Made by a program: the position numbers and the translations under genes. From contig CANJRM010000003.1 in NCBI GenBank assembly GCA_947476645.1, forward strand, positions 1-64,000: a stretch of 64,000 bases of DNA, written 5' to 3'. Source of the stretch: Bacteroidota bacterium (GTDB taxonomy: Bacteria > Bacteroidota > Bacteroidia > Chitinophagales > LD1). This document shows positions 26,509 to 35,104 of this stretch, one piece after another. Position 1 is the stretch's first letter; every line of letters begins with the position of its first letter. The notes under the pieces are model-generated. The model did no database searches. It was given only the letters and a program-made list of their open reading frames with translations, and had not been told where the DNA came from.

Positions 26509-27516
26509 TTAGAAACTTCCTTTCTCTACATCCTTAAAATAAGCTAGCAGATATTTGAAATAATTCTCCTGGTCGTCCCACATGGAAAGGTGACTGCCGT
26601 TTTCGCAAACGTGCATGCGACTGTTTGGAATCAGCGACTTCATTTTTTCAATATCTGCAACGCGCATACTGTCGTATCTGCCTACAAGCAGCAAAGTTTT
26701 GTTTGCAATTTTATGCAGGTCGTTCCAGCGGTCCCAGTCTTTAAAAGTTCCGGTAACCACAAATTCATTATTGCCCTGCATGGTGTTGTAAACGGGAGCC
26801 GCTAAGTGCTTAAACATTCGCGTAACCGGCTCGGGCCATGGAACGATGCGACAAATGTGTTTGTTGTAAAGTTCATTGATGAGCAAGTCCTGATATTCTT
26901 TTGCATCCCATTGTTCTTTCGCTTCATATTGCTCCATCATCTTTACGGTTGCAGCAGGAAATTTATCACGCAACTCGTTCACATATTTCAGATAAGAAGG
27001 AATGCTTGCCGTCATGTTCGAAATAATTAAGCCCTTCAGGTTCTTTCCATACTTCAATGCATATTCAATGCTGAGCATTCCGCCCCAGCTTTGTCCGTAG
27101 AGATAAAAGTCTTCTAACCCTAAACCTTTGCGCACTTGTTCAACCTCTTCGGTAAAGCGTTCAATGTTCCAAAGTTTTTTGTTGTCGGGTTTGTCGGAAT
27201 ACTCTGAGCCAAGCTGGTCGTAGTAATAAAACTCAATGCCTTCCTGCGGCAAAAAATCTTCAAAGCATTCAAAGTATTCGTGTGTGCATCCGGGTCCGCC
27301 ATGTAAAGTGAGCACTTTTATTTTTCCGTTGCCCACTTTTTTCGTCCACACTTTGTAGCCGCCATCAATCTCAATCATTTTTACGCCACCTGTTTTAACT
27401 TCTCCGGGTTGATATTGCCAACTCACCGATGGTTTGGAAAATAAATTAGCAAGAGGAAGCGATGATAAAGCCAAAGCGAAGTTGGCTTTCAGATAATCTT
27501 TACGTGTTAGTGGCAT
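26509..27516 (-). CDS. Proline iminopeptidase-like alpha/beta hydrolase, exported
   Basis: I take the ATG at 27516 (MPLTRKDYLK), giving 335 residues; the open frame runs 27 residues further upstream without a sensible start. The oxyanion motif HGGPGCTHEYF, the nucleophile elbow GQSWGGML and a late catalytic His in CENGSHLSMWD are typical of the S33 proline iminopeptidase family. The first 25 residues contain a weak hydrophobic stretch (FALALSSLPLANLF) that may be an export signal. The substrate is unproven. It is convergent with def, sharing no intergenic base. Confidence 0.85.
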   Translation of the reverse strand: MPLTRKDYLKANFALALSSLPLANLFSKPSVSWQYQPGEVKTGGVKMIEIDGGYKVWTKKVGNGKIKVLTLHGGPGCTHEYFECFEDFLPQEGIEFYYYDQLGSEYSDKPDNKKLWNIERFTEEVEQVRKGLGLEDFYLYGQSWGGMLSIEYALKYGKNLKGLIISNMTASIPSYLKYVNELRDKFPAATVKMMEQYEAKEQWDAKEYQDLLINELYNKHICRIVPWPEPVTRMFKHLAAPVYNTMQGNNEFVVTGTFKDWDRWNDLHKIANKTLLLVGRYDSMRVADIEKMKSLIPNSRMHVCENGSHLSMWDDQENYFKYLLAYFKDVEKGSF

Positions 27517-27629
27517 ACAATAGAATTTGTTCGAAGATGAGAAATAGAAATTGCTTTTTTCAATAGACACCAAAACATTTCTGTGGAAATTCGTCACATG
27601 CGTTTACTCTATTGCGGTATATCAATAAA

Positions 27630-27637
27630 TAACTTTG
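27630..27637 (+). promoter_or_regulatory. Probable -7 box TAACTTTG of the TPR/outer-membrane operon
   Basis: Exact TAnnTTTG match, 24 bases before the GTG start of the TPR protein. Confidence 0.55.
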
Positions 27638-27661
27638 ACGCGTTAATTAAGAAACACTAAA

Positions 27662-30600
27662 GTGCTTAAGCGTATTTTTTGTCTGGCTATTTGTTATATC
27701 TCTATTTTTGCCGCGCATGCGCAGCAAACGCAAATCTATGCCGATGCCGAAGCAGCATTAAAGAAAGGCATAGAACTTTTTGATGAAAAAAATTACCTGA
27801 GTGCGCGCGAGAAGTTTGAAGAAATTTATAAGCAACCCAAAACTGCTGTATCTCATACCAACGAGGTGATGATGCAGAATCTCGAATACTACATAGCCGT
27901 TTGCGCTACTGAAGTAAATGATAAAGATGCAGAGCAACTTTTGCTCGGTTATTTCAAGAAGTATCACGAAACCGATAAACGCAGGCTGATTTATTTCTAC
28001 CTCGGTAAATACTACTACCGCAACAATAACTACACCGATGCCATTACCTACTTTACCAAGATAAACATTGACGATTTAAACAACGACCAGATTTACGATT
28101 ACAAATTTCAACTGGCATATTCTTATTTTACGAAGAAGAAGTTTGCTGAAGCCAAACCGCTTTTCTCCTCTGTAAAAGATATTAAGGACAAATATTTTTA
28201 TCCAGCCACTTACTACTACGCTTTCATTTGTTTCTACACCAAAGACTATAACGAAGCCCTCAAAAGTTTCAGCCTGATTGAAGATTCGAAAATGTATGCG
28301 TCTGTAATTCCTTATTACATCGCACAGATTTATTACATCAGGAAGGACTTTGATAAAGTGATTTCCTATGTAACTAAGAGTTTGGAAAACCCAACCGTGC
28401 TGTATAAAGAGGAGATGCGCTTTATGTTGGGGCAGGTTTATTTTCAGCGAAGTGATTATGTAAAAGCGCTTCCGCTGATTGAGAATTATGTTACGCGCGC
28501 TCCTAAAATGCGCAAAGAAGATATTTACATGCTGGCTTACTGTCAGTATCAAACCGGGGCATACGTTAAAGCAATTGAAAATTTTAAGCAGTTGAATTTG
28601 TTGCAGGAAACCCTCGGACAAAATGCGACTTACTCATTAGCAGATTGCTATTTGAAAACAAACCAAAAAGAAAAAGCGCGTGCTGCTTATCAAAGCGCTG
28701 CTACCATGAATTTTGATGAAACCATTCAGCAGAATGCGTTGTTCAATTATGGCAAGCTTTCGTTTGAACTTGGTTTCAGCACAGAAGCCATTCAGAGTTT
28801 TGAAAATTATTTAGAGAAAAATCCTGCTGGACTTTATACTGATGAAGCGAATGAATTATTAGCGGCTGTATTAGTGCAAACCAAAAACTATGAGCGCGCT
28901 TATAAAATAATGGAGAGCCTGAAAAGCGAAAGTGCTTTGCTCAAAGAAGCGTATCAAAAGGTAACTTACTTCCGCGCGGTAGAATTGTTTAATGATAAGA
29001 AGTGGAGTGATGCACTTGAGCTTTGTAACAAATCGTTGAAGTATTCTTTCAATTCGGCACTGCATGCTTTAGCGCTTTATTTAAAAGCAGAAATAATTTA
29101 CACCAATGGAAATTATGAGGAAGCCGCTCCGCTCTATTTGCAGTTTATACAGTTAGCTGATAATGCCGTGGAGAAAAAAGGAGAGGCAACAAAGTTCCGC
29201 GCGTATTACAACACGGGCTACTGTTCGTTCAAGCAAAAGAAGTATGATGATGCTTCGCTTTATTTTGGCAATGCAATTGATGAATCTAAAACCACGATTG
29301 ATTCAAAAGGCAAAACTTCTCTGTTGCCCGATTTATATCTGCGCTTTGCCGATTGCGCTTTCATAACAAAGAACTACAACAAAGCCATTTCCGCTTATGA
29401 AAAAATTGTAGACATGCGCTGGAGCAGTGCGGAGTATGCGCAGTTTCAAAAGGGAATCATTCTTGGTTTACAGGGAAAAGACGAAGAGAAGATTGCGGCT
29501 ATGAAAATGCTTACGGCTAATTATCCTTCTTCGAATTATGCCGAGCAGGCATTTTTTGAAATTGGCGAAACAGAGTTAGAGCAGGGAAACTTTGCGGCAT
29601 CGCGCGCGGCATTTCAAAACATCATCAACAAAAACAGCAGCAGTGCGCTACTGCCTAAGTGTTATTTGAAAATTGCGGTGATTGACTACAACAGCGGAAA
29701 GAAGACCGAAGCCGTGGAAGACTATAAAGCCGTTGCCATTAAATTTCCGAAATCGCAGGAAGCTATTCAGGCATTGGATGCGCTTAAAGACCTGTGCGTT
29801 GAATTGGGAAGAGCCGATGAGTATTTCGATTTTGTAAAGAACAATTCGAACATCACCATTTCTTCTACCGAGCAGGATTCGCTTTTATTTCAAAGTGCAG
29901 ATAACGTTTACAATGCCAACGATTGCACACGCGCCATCACACTCTTCGGAAATTACCTGAGCAAATTCCCGAATGGTTTCTTCGCCAGCGAAGTGCATTG
30001 GAAAAAATCGGAATGCCATACCAAGGCAAAAGATTTTCTTTCTGCCCTTACCGATTACGAAGCCATTGTTCAAAACAGATACAGCAAATATTTTGAGCGC
30101 GCTTTGCTCAAAGCTTCGGGCATTGCTTACTACGAGTTGAGCAATTACGAAAAGGCAAATGCTTTCTACAAACAACTATACACGGTAAGCACATCGGCAC
30201 AAAATACTTACACGGCTATGATGGGCTCTATGCATTGCGCGGTGAAGTTGAACCACACCGATGAGGTAATTGAGTATGCCGACCAATTGATTAACTCGGG
30301 CAGCGCAAAAGATGCCGACTGGCAGGAAGCGTTTTACGAAAAGGGAAGAGCCTATTATTCCAAGAATGATAAGGACTTTGCACTCTCTGCTTTTAACCGC
30401 GTAACCGAAATGCCGGTGAGCGAAAAAGCGGTGGAAGCAAAATACATGGTCGCAAAGATTCTTTTCGAGCAACAGAAATACAAACAGTCGCTTGATACCT
30501 GTTTCAAGGTCAAGAACCGCTACTCGAGTTACGAGTATTGGGTGGCGAAGGCGTTTATTCTGATTGCCGACAACTACAATGCGCAGGGCAATTCGTTTCA

Positions 30601-30778
30601 GGCAAAAGCCACACTCGAAAGTATTGTAGAAAACTACGAAGGCGATGCAGCGGTTTTGCAGGAAGCAAAAGATAAACTTGAAAAGATTAGAAGCGAAGAG
30701 TTAAACAAGTCGAAGATTATGCAGACCCTGCCGAGCGATACCTTGATTATGGAACAGGATTCAATTTTAAACAAGTAG
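27662..30778 (+). CDS. Large secreted TPR-repeat protein
   Basis: The 1038-residue protein starts with GTG; the choice is backed by the signal peptide it creates (MLKRIFCLAICYISIFAAHAQ) and by the -7 box just upstream. Nearly the whole chain is tetratricopeptide repeats, for example LIYFYLGKYYYRNNNYTDAI, SLADCYLKTNQKEKARAAY and AFFEIGETELEQGNFAASRAA, around twenty in all. It lacks a T9SS sorting domain at its end, so it probably stays in the periplasm. The gene is separated by one base from an outer-membrane barrel gene; this TPR plus barrel pair is a recurring Bacteroidota arrangement, suggesting a shared assembly or transport role (inference). Confidence 0.82.
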   Translation: MLKRIFCLAICYISIFAAHAQQTQIYADAEAALKKGIELFDEKNYLSAREKFEEIYKQPKTAVSHTNEVMMQNLEYYIAVCATEVNDKDAEQLLLGYFKKYHETDKRRLIYFYLGKYYYRNNNYTDAITYFTKINIDDLNNDQIYDYKFQLAYSYFTKKKFAEAKPLFSSVKDIKDKYFYPATYYYAFICFYTKDYNEALKSFSLIEDSKMYASVIPYYIAQIYYIRKDFDKVISYVTKSLENPTVLYKEEMRFMLGQVYFQRSDYVKALPLIENYVTRAPKMRKEDIYMLAYCQYQTGAYVKAIENFKQLNLLQETLGQNATYSLADCYLKTNQKEKARAAYQSAATMNFDETIQQNALFNYGKLSFELGFSTEAIQSFENYLEKNPAGLYTDEANELLAAVLVQTKNYERAYKIMESLKSESALLKEAYQKVTYFRAVELFNDKKWSDALELCNKSLKYSFNSALHALALYLKAEIIYTNGNYEEAAPLYLQFIQLADNAVEKKGEATKFRAYYNTGYCSFKQKKYDDASLYFGNAIDESKTTIDSKGKTSLLPDLYLRFADCAFITKNYNKAISAYEKIVDMRWSSAEYAQFQKGIILGLQGKDEEKIAAMKMLTANYPSSNYAEQAFFEIGETELEQGNFAASRAAFQNIINKNSSSALLPKCYLKIAVIDYNSGKKTEAVEDYKAVAIKFPKSQEAIQALDALKDLCVELGRADEYFDFVKNNSNITISSTEQDSLLFQSADNVYNANDCTRAITLFGNYLSKFPNGFFASEVHWKKSECHTKAKDFLSALTDYEAIVQNRYSKYFERALLKASGIAYYELSNYEKANAFYKQLYTVSTSAQNTYTAMMGSMHCAVKLNHTDEVIEYADQLINSGSAKDADWQEAFYEKGRAYYSKNDKDFALSAFNRVTEMPVSEKAVEAKYMVAKILFEQQKYKQSLDTCFKVKNRYSSYEYWVAKAFILIADNYNAQGNSFQAKATLESIVENYEGDAAVLQEAKDKLEKIRSEELNKSKIMQTLPSDTLIMEQDSILNK

Positions 30779-30779
30779 T

Positions 30780-32387
30780 ATGAAGAGCTTGCTGAAAAAT
30801 TTTTTTATCACCACGACAATTGCATTTTGTTGCCAATACACCTTTGCGCAGGTAAGCAACGAAGAAGTTATTGTAGTGAAAGAATACGAAGCCACCATAC
30901 AGGATGCGCAGAAGGTGAACATTCAACCGAATATTCCTGAAGTGGAAGAAACAAAACCCGTGCTTACTTACAGCGTTCCGGCTAAAGATTACAAAGACAT
31001 TCCCTTCGAAGCCAATCCGCTCAAGCCGCTATCCATGAGCAAAGAGAAGCTGGAGAAATACAACACTTCGTTTATCAAAATTGGTTTTGGCAGTCAGTTG
31101 ATGCCGCTGGCGCAACTGGCTTACAACGACAACAAAACAAAAAATCTCCAATTCGGAATTTTCTATAATCACCTTTCGGCACGCGGTTATAAAATAAAGA
31201 ACCAGCACTTTAGTGACGATGAAGCGGGCGTGTATCTCAAATATTATCCCAAAACATTTGAAGTAGGAACCAACTTCACCTTCCGCAATTACCGCACACA
31301 TTTTTATGGTACCGATAGTTCGTTCGAAGAAAAAAAAGTGCGCGAGGTTTACAGAACTTACGATGCCGATGTGCATTTTAAAAACGCGCAACGCAACAAA
31401 GCCGAAGTAGATGTGAGCCAAAACATTCACTTCAATTATTTGCAAGAAGTTTTCGGCAAAGCCAATGAATGGTATGTGGGCGGCACTACCGATTTTAAAA
31501 AATCATTTAAGAAATTTCACTCTGCCGGTTTCCGGTTCTTCTTCGATGCTTCTAAATTGAAAAACGATTCGCTGAGCTTGCAGCGCACCATTTTTACACC
31601 TACGATTGGCTATGCATTCAACAACGATGACTGGAAAGCCAGCGGCTATTTCGGCATTGCCGTGGATGGAAAAAATCCGGTGTTCGCCTGCGAACTGCAC
31701 GTAGAAAAACGCCTGTATGAGCATTCCATTATTGCTTATCTCGACTATAACCACAACGTTCAAAAGAACTCGCTGCTCAGTTATTCGCTCGTTAATCCTT
31801 TCATTCAAAACTCGGTGACCATAAAAAATTCTACCGTTGGCGATTTTGGAACGGGCTTTAAAGGCACGGCACAAAACTTTTCTTACAACGTGGCTTTTCA
31901 TTTAAACCACATTACGAACCTGCCGCTGTTTGTAAACGACACTGCCGACACCAAACGCTTCCGCATTATTTACGAAGCCAAAGCCCTCGTGTATAATGTG
32001 CATTTCGAAGGTGGCTATAATGTAAAAGAGTGGCTGCGCCTTTCGCTGAGTGCTGACTACAACCTTTATGCGCTCAATACTGAAAAGCGCGCCTGGCACC
32101 AGCCCGCGTTTAAAACCACGCTGCGCGTTAACTATATCTGGAAAAACAAAATCTCGCTTAACCTCGATGTGTATGGCATTACTGCTGCTTACGCAAAACT
32201 TACAGATGGCAAAGAGAAACAACTCAACGGCACTGCCGACATCAACCTAAGTGCCGAGTATATCATGAACAAACACATTTCGTTCTTCGGCTCGCTAAAC
32301 AATATTGCCAATTTCAAATACCAGCCCTGGAACCATTACCCGGGCTATGGCATCAGCGGAATGGTGGGGGCTAAGTTTTCTTTTTAA
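30780..32387 (+). CDS. Outer-membrane beta-barrel protein paired with the TPR protein
   Basis: The 535-residue protein has a signal peptide (MKSLLKNFFITTTIAFCCQYTFAQ has a cut near residue 24), a proline/glutamate-rich periplasmic region at residues 30-75, and then repeated amphipathic strands ending with FSF, a C-terminal aromatic typical of outer-membrane barrels. No TonB box or plug domain was recognised, so I do not call it a TonB-dependent receptor, though it may resemble one at the barrel level. It begins one base after the TPR gene and the two surely share a transcript. Confidence 0.75.
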   Translation: MKSLLKNFFITTTIAFCCQYTFAQVSNEEVIVVKEYEATIQDAQKVNIQPNIPEVEETKPVLTYSVPAKDYKDIPFEANPLKPLSMSKEKLEKYNTSFIKIGFGSQLMPLAQLAYNDNKTKNLQFGIFYNHLSARGYKIKNQHFSDDEAGVYLKYYPKTFEVGTNFTFRNYRTHFYGTDSSFEEKKVREVYRTYDADVHFKNAQRNKAEVDVSQNIHFNYLQEVFGKANEWYVGGTTDFKKSFKKFHSAGFRFFFDASKLKNDSLSLQRTIFTPTIGYAFNNDDWKASGYFGIAVDGKNPVFACELHVEKRLYEHSIIAYLDYNHNVQKNSLLSYSLVNPFIQNSVTIKNSTVGDFGTGFKGTAQNFSYNVAFHLNHITNLPLFVNDTADTKRFRIIYEAKALVYNVHFEGGYNVKEWLRLSLSADYNLYALNTEKRAWHQPAFKTTLRVNYIWKNKISLNLDVYGITAAYAKLTDGKEKQLNGTADINLSAEYIMNKHISFFGSLNNIANFKYQPWNHYPGYGISGMVGAKFSF

Positions 32388-32436
32388 AATTTTTATGGCT
32401 TGCCTGCCGAAGTGCTTTGACGAAGGCATGGCGCAT

Positions 32437-32474
32437 CCCTGCGCCTGCCTGCCTACCGGCAGGCAGGCGCAGGG
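32437..32474. repeat. GC-rich perfect hairpin, dispersed-element type
   Basis: Arms CCCTGCGCCTGCCTGCC and GGCAGGCAGGCGCAGGG (17 bases each) around TACC. The composition is much richer in GC than its surroundings. Elements with a CCTGCC/GGCAGG core are frequent in Bacteroidota intergenic DNA. No T run follows, so it is probably not a terminator. Confidence 0.8.
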
Positions 32475-32497
32475 TCGGGCTTTCACTTCAAGTCCTC

Positions 32498-32549
32498 ACA
32501 TTTTTTTGTTTGTCATGCTGAGCTTGTCGAAGCACAAACAAAAAAATGT
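32498..32549 (+). terminator. Hairpin with a dispersed repeat as its loop
   Basis: Perfect 16-base arms (32498-32513 and 32534-32549) rich in A/T enclose a 20-base loop reading CATGCTGAGCTTGTCGAAGC, the core of the dispersed palindrome also seen at 10514. It lies 110 bases after the outer-membrane protein gene and could act as a terminator, but the stem is mostly A/T. Confidence 0.5.
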
Positions 32550-32600
32550 TGCGGGCTTTCCGTTCTATCCCTTGCGCAAATACAAACAGCCAATACAAAC

Positions 32601-32894
32601 TAGACTTGCAGGAACTCCGGCTACACATCTAGGAGGAGCTGCTAGACGTGTAGGAACTTCGGCTAGACGTGTAGGATGACTCACTACACATGTAGAATGT
32701 CGAACTGGAGTTGCCCCGCATCTCCGTCCATGTGCCCCGTGACTCCGTCCATGTGCCCCGTGACTCCGTCCACGTGCCCCGCGGCTTAGTCCATGTGTCC
32801 CGCGGCTCCGTCCATGTGTCCTGCGGCTCCGTCCATGTGTCCCGCGGCTCCATCCATGTGCCCCGCGATTCCGTTCACGTGCCCCACGGCTCGG
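32601..32894. repeat. Array of fourteen degenerate 21-bp tandem units, GC-rich
   Basis: Fourteen contiguous 21-base units from 32601. T is present at columns 1 and 7 in all fourteen. Units 1-5 read like TAGACGTGTAGGAACTTC, units 7-14 like TCCATGTGCCCCGTGACT, and unit 6 is a junction; the cores ACGTGT, ACATGT and CACGTG are near-palindromic. The GC content is far above that of the flanking genes. Both strands carry accidental open frames with seven-residue repeats (for example SVHVPRD). Together with the hairpins and the heptamer tract it fills the 614-base gap between two genes. Confidence 0.93.
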
Positions 32895-32962
32895 GGCAAC
32901 CGACTAAAACAATAAAAATGATGCTTTTTGCCTGATTTCACACCAAAACCGACCATTCCGGC

Positions 32963-32997
32963 TATTGTCTTGTGTCTCGTGTCTTGTGTCTAAAGTC
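32963..32997 (+). repeat. Heptanucleotide repeat tract (TNNNGTC)5
   Basis: Units TATTGTC, TTGTGTC, TCGTGTC, TTGTGTC, TAAAGTC. It ends four bases before the stop codon of the convergent T9SS cargo gene. Same family as the tracts at 414 and 52378. Confidence 0.88.
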
Positions 32998-33001
32998 TGT
33001 T

Positions 33002-34471
33002 CTACTCTTTTATAACCTTCCCGCTTTGCACCACTTGGTTAGGGGCGGTGTAGCGCCAAAGGTAAATGCCGTTGGGGAACTGGCTTATATCTACCTTGGT
33101 TTGGCGGTTGAAGTTATTGGCGGTGCTGCTCAGCTTTTTGCCGTCTATATTATATAGGTCTAAACTGCCGCCTTGCAGCAAAGGGTTTTCGATGTCGAGG
33201 GAGAAAGAGGAAGTGGCGGGGTTGGGGAAGATTGCGAATTGCGGATTCTCAATTGCGGATTGTGAAATGCCGGTAAGGCAGTTTTCTATTTCGCAGCCGT
33301 TGCTGTCTAATTTTAGGAACCAGCCTACTTGGGGTGGTGCCCCACTTTGCTGGCATTGCCCAACAGCTATTAACGACATGTCAGGCAACTCGTCTATATC
33401 AGTTAAATAATTCTTGCTCCCTGCTGTGGTTATACCTACATATTTTCTTTCCCAAATTATATGACCTGCTGTATCAAGTTTTACTATCCATCCCTGAGCA
33501 TTATTATAATTACCACAAGCAATGTAGTTACCATCATATAAAATATGTATGTCCGTAAACCCTGTTACATCCCCTTTATATCCTCCTGAAAATGTCCACT
33601 GCTTGTTAAATGCACTATCCATTTTTACAATGGTAGCGGTAAAAAAAACCTGATTAACTGATTGCTCACACTTTTTCTGCGCTCCATAAATAAATCCACC
33701 ATCGCTTGTTTGTGTTAAACCCTCTGCCACATAAGTGCTGTCGTTAGGGTCGAACCATTGCCTTACAAGAGTACCTGCGGTGTCAACTTCGAGAAGCCAA
33801 GTGTGGGCGCGCGCGTGGGTTTGGTTTAAATCGTCTGCTGCCGCTCCTAACATTAGATTACCGTTCGATAGCTTGATAATGCTGTGGGCTTCATCTCTTA
33901 CTGTTTGGTGATAATATTTTTCCCATAACCTGTTTCCTGCTGAATCAATTTTCATCAGAAAAACATCTCCATTATATCCTAAGCCATCTAATCGAACACC
34001 CGTTATAAAATAGTCAGAGCCATCCTGGAGCAAGCTACAACCGTAGTAAGTATGAGTATTCGGTGTGTAATACTTAAAAACGACAGCCGAGTCAAGATTA
34101 AGTTTAGCTATACAGAAAAGTAAATAGGCAAGCGAATCATCAGCACCACCTGTAAAGGCAATTCTGCCATCTTTTGTTTTTATTAAGGCATTCGAGTAAG
34201 ATGTATATGAGGTAGTTTGAGAATCTACCTGCAATTTATACTGTGTTAACTCGCCATAGAGATTAATGTTACCTACAATTGACTTTACTACAAGGTTAGA
34301 GCCATAAGCCGAGCCTGTAAAAATGTAAGAGGTATCAATAAATAATACGCTGCCAAACAGCATGGCGGGCCTGTTGTCAATATAAGTCTTATTCCAAACC
34401 GTTTGCGCCTTTACACAAACACCCAAGCCGCAAAGCAGCAAGAGGAGGATGGTTTTTGGGGAGGGGAGCAT
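33002..34471 (-). CDS. T9SS type A cargo protein with beta-propeller-like repeats
   Basis: The 489-residue protein has a signal peptide (TILLLLLCGLGVCVKA, cut near 22) and a C-terminal type A sorting domain starting FAIFPNPATSSFSLD near residue 411, with NGIYLWRY near the end. Between them are repeated segments such as GGADDSLAYLLFCIAKLN, DYFITGVRLDGLGYNGDVFLMKID and DGGFIYGAQKK, a style found in Bacteroidota surface proteins of delta-60/propeller type. The sorting domain means export by the type IX system and attachment to, or release from, the cell surface. Function otherwise unknown. It lies 15 bases after the toxin gene on the same strand but is probably unrelated to it. Confidence 0.85.
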   Translation of the reverse strand: MLPSPKTILLLLLCGLGVCVKAQTVWNKTYIDNRPAMLFGSVLFIDTSYIFTGSAYGSNLVVKSIVGNINLYGELTQYKLQVDSQTTSYTSYSNALIKTKDGRIAFTGGADDSLAYLLFCIAKLNLDSAVVFKYYTPNTHTYYGCSLLQDGSDYFITGVRLDGLGYNGDVFLMKIDSAGNRLWEKYYHQTVRDEAHSIIKLSNGNLMLGAAADDLNQTHARAHTWLLEVDTAGTLVRQWFDPNDSTYVAEGLTQTSDGGFIYGAQKKCEQSVNQVFFTATIVKMDSAFNKQWTFSGGYKGDVTGFTDIHILYDGNYIACGNYNNAQGWIVKLDTAGHIIWERKYVGITTAGSKNYLTDIDELPDMSLIAVGQCQQSGAPPQVGWFLKLDSNGCEIENCLTGISQSAIENPQFAIFPNPATSSFSLDIENPLLQGGSLDLYNIDGKKLSSTANNFNRQTKVDISQFPNGIYLWRYTAPNQVVQSGKVIKE

Positions 34472-34486
34472 GGGGGAGGCGGTGGT

Positions 34487-34837
34487 TTATTCAATGCCTA
34501 ACTGAAACGAAAGTGCCGAGATAATTTCCTGTTGCACTGTTTCATCATCTAAGTCACCATACTTCTTTACTAGGCGTTTCTTATCGAGCGTTCTTATTTG
34601 ATAGCAAAGCACTATAGATTCTTTTTTCAAGCCCGATAATTTGGAAGGAAGCAGGGCTTCATTAGGATAAACACTGCGGTTCTTTTTTCTTGAAGTTATG
34701 GGAAGAACATTGACTACAGAAAGCACTTCATTGATTTGATTTTCGCTGATAACCATTACCGGACGGGTTTTTCCCTGTTCTGAACCTATAACAGGGTCTA
34801 AGTTTGCCAGCCATATAGTCCATCGCCCAAACTTCAT
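34487..34837 (-). CDS. MazF/PemK family toxin
   Basis: The 116-residue protein has the MazF/PemK signature: GRWTIWLANLDPVIGSEQGKTRPVMVI, then VLPITS and a later IRTLDKKRL. The GSEQGKTRPV block with its Arg is typical of the RNA-cleaving endoribonuclease toxins. The start overlaps the stop of the upstream short gene by four bases, the usual antitoxin-toxin coupling. Confidence 0.9.
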   Translation of the reverse strand: MKFGRWTIWLANLDPVIGSEQGKTRPVMVISENQINEVLSVVNVLPITSRKKNRSVYPNEALLPSKLSGLKKESIVLCYQIRTLDKKRLVKKYGDLDDETVQQEIISALSFQLGIE

Positions 34838-35061
34838 AACCCCTCGTTGTTGATGCTGTCAAAATCGCTGTTTACTTCCTTCATGTCCTGTACATAAAGC
34901 GGGTCAACAGCCGCGTGTTTCATCAACTTCATTTTTTCCTTTTTGGAAAGCGACATTTCTTCCACCGTAACCATTACTTTCTTTTTTGAAGGAAAGGTTT
35001 GTGGAAGGTTGATGGTGAGCTGATGGTTCTTAGGCACATCATATATTTCTTTGAACGACAT
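34834..35061 (-). CDS. Putative antitoxin partner of the MazF-like toxin
   Basis: A 75-residue protein that overlaps the toxin start by four bases. The N-terminal half (MSFKEIYDVPKNHQLTINLP...KKKVMVTVEEM) looks like a beta-strand DNA-binding or dimer domain; the C-terminal half is acidic and loosely structured (DMKEVNSDFDSINNEGL), as expected for the toxin-binding tail. It shows no clear match to MazE by eye; the antitoxin role is inferred from position. Confidence 0.72.
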   Translation of the reverse strand: MSFKEIYDVPKNHQLTINLPQTFPSKKKVMVTVEEMSLSKKEKMKLMKHAAVDPLYVQDMKEVNSDFDSINNEGL

Positions 35062-35104
35062 AGTCTGAATTTTAAACGAAGTTACTTAAAATTGATTTGA
35101 TGTT

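Noticed and set aside
30780-32387. TonB-dependent receptor call for the outer-membrane barrel
   Set aside because: No TonB box or plug domain could be seen in the N-terminal region, so the more general barrel call was kept.
32711-32935. Open frame with SVHVPRD repeats
   Set aside because: Product of the 21-bp array; the opposite strand is also open with a matching repeat (32629-32853). Substitutions between units change amino acids as often as not, so there is no sign of coding selection.
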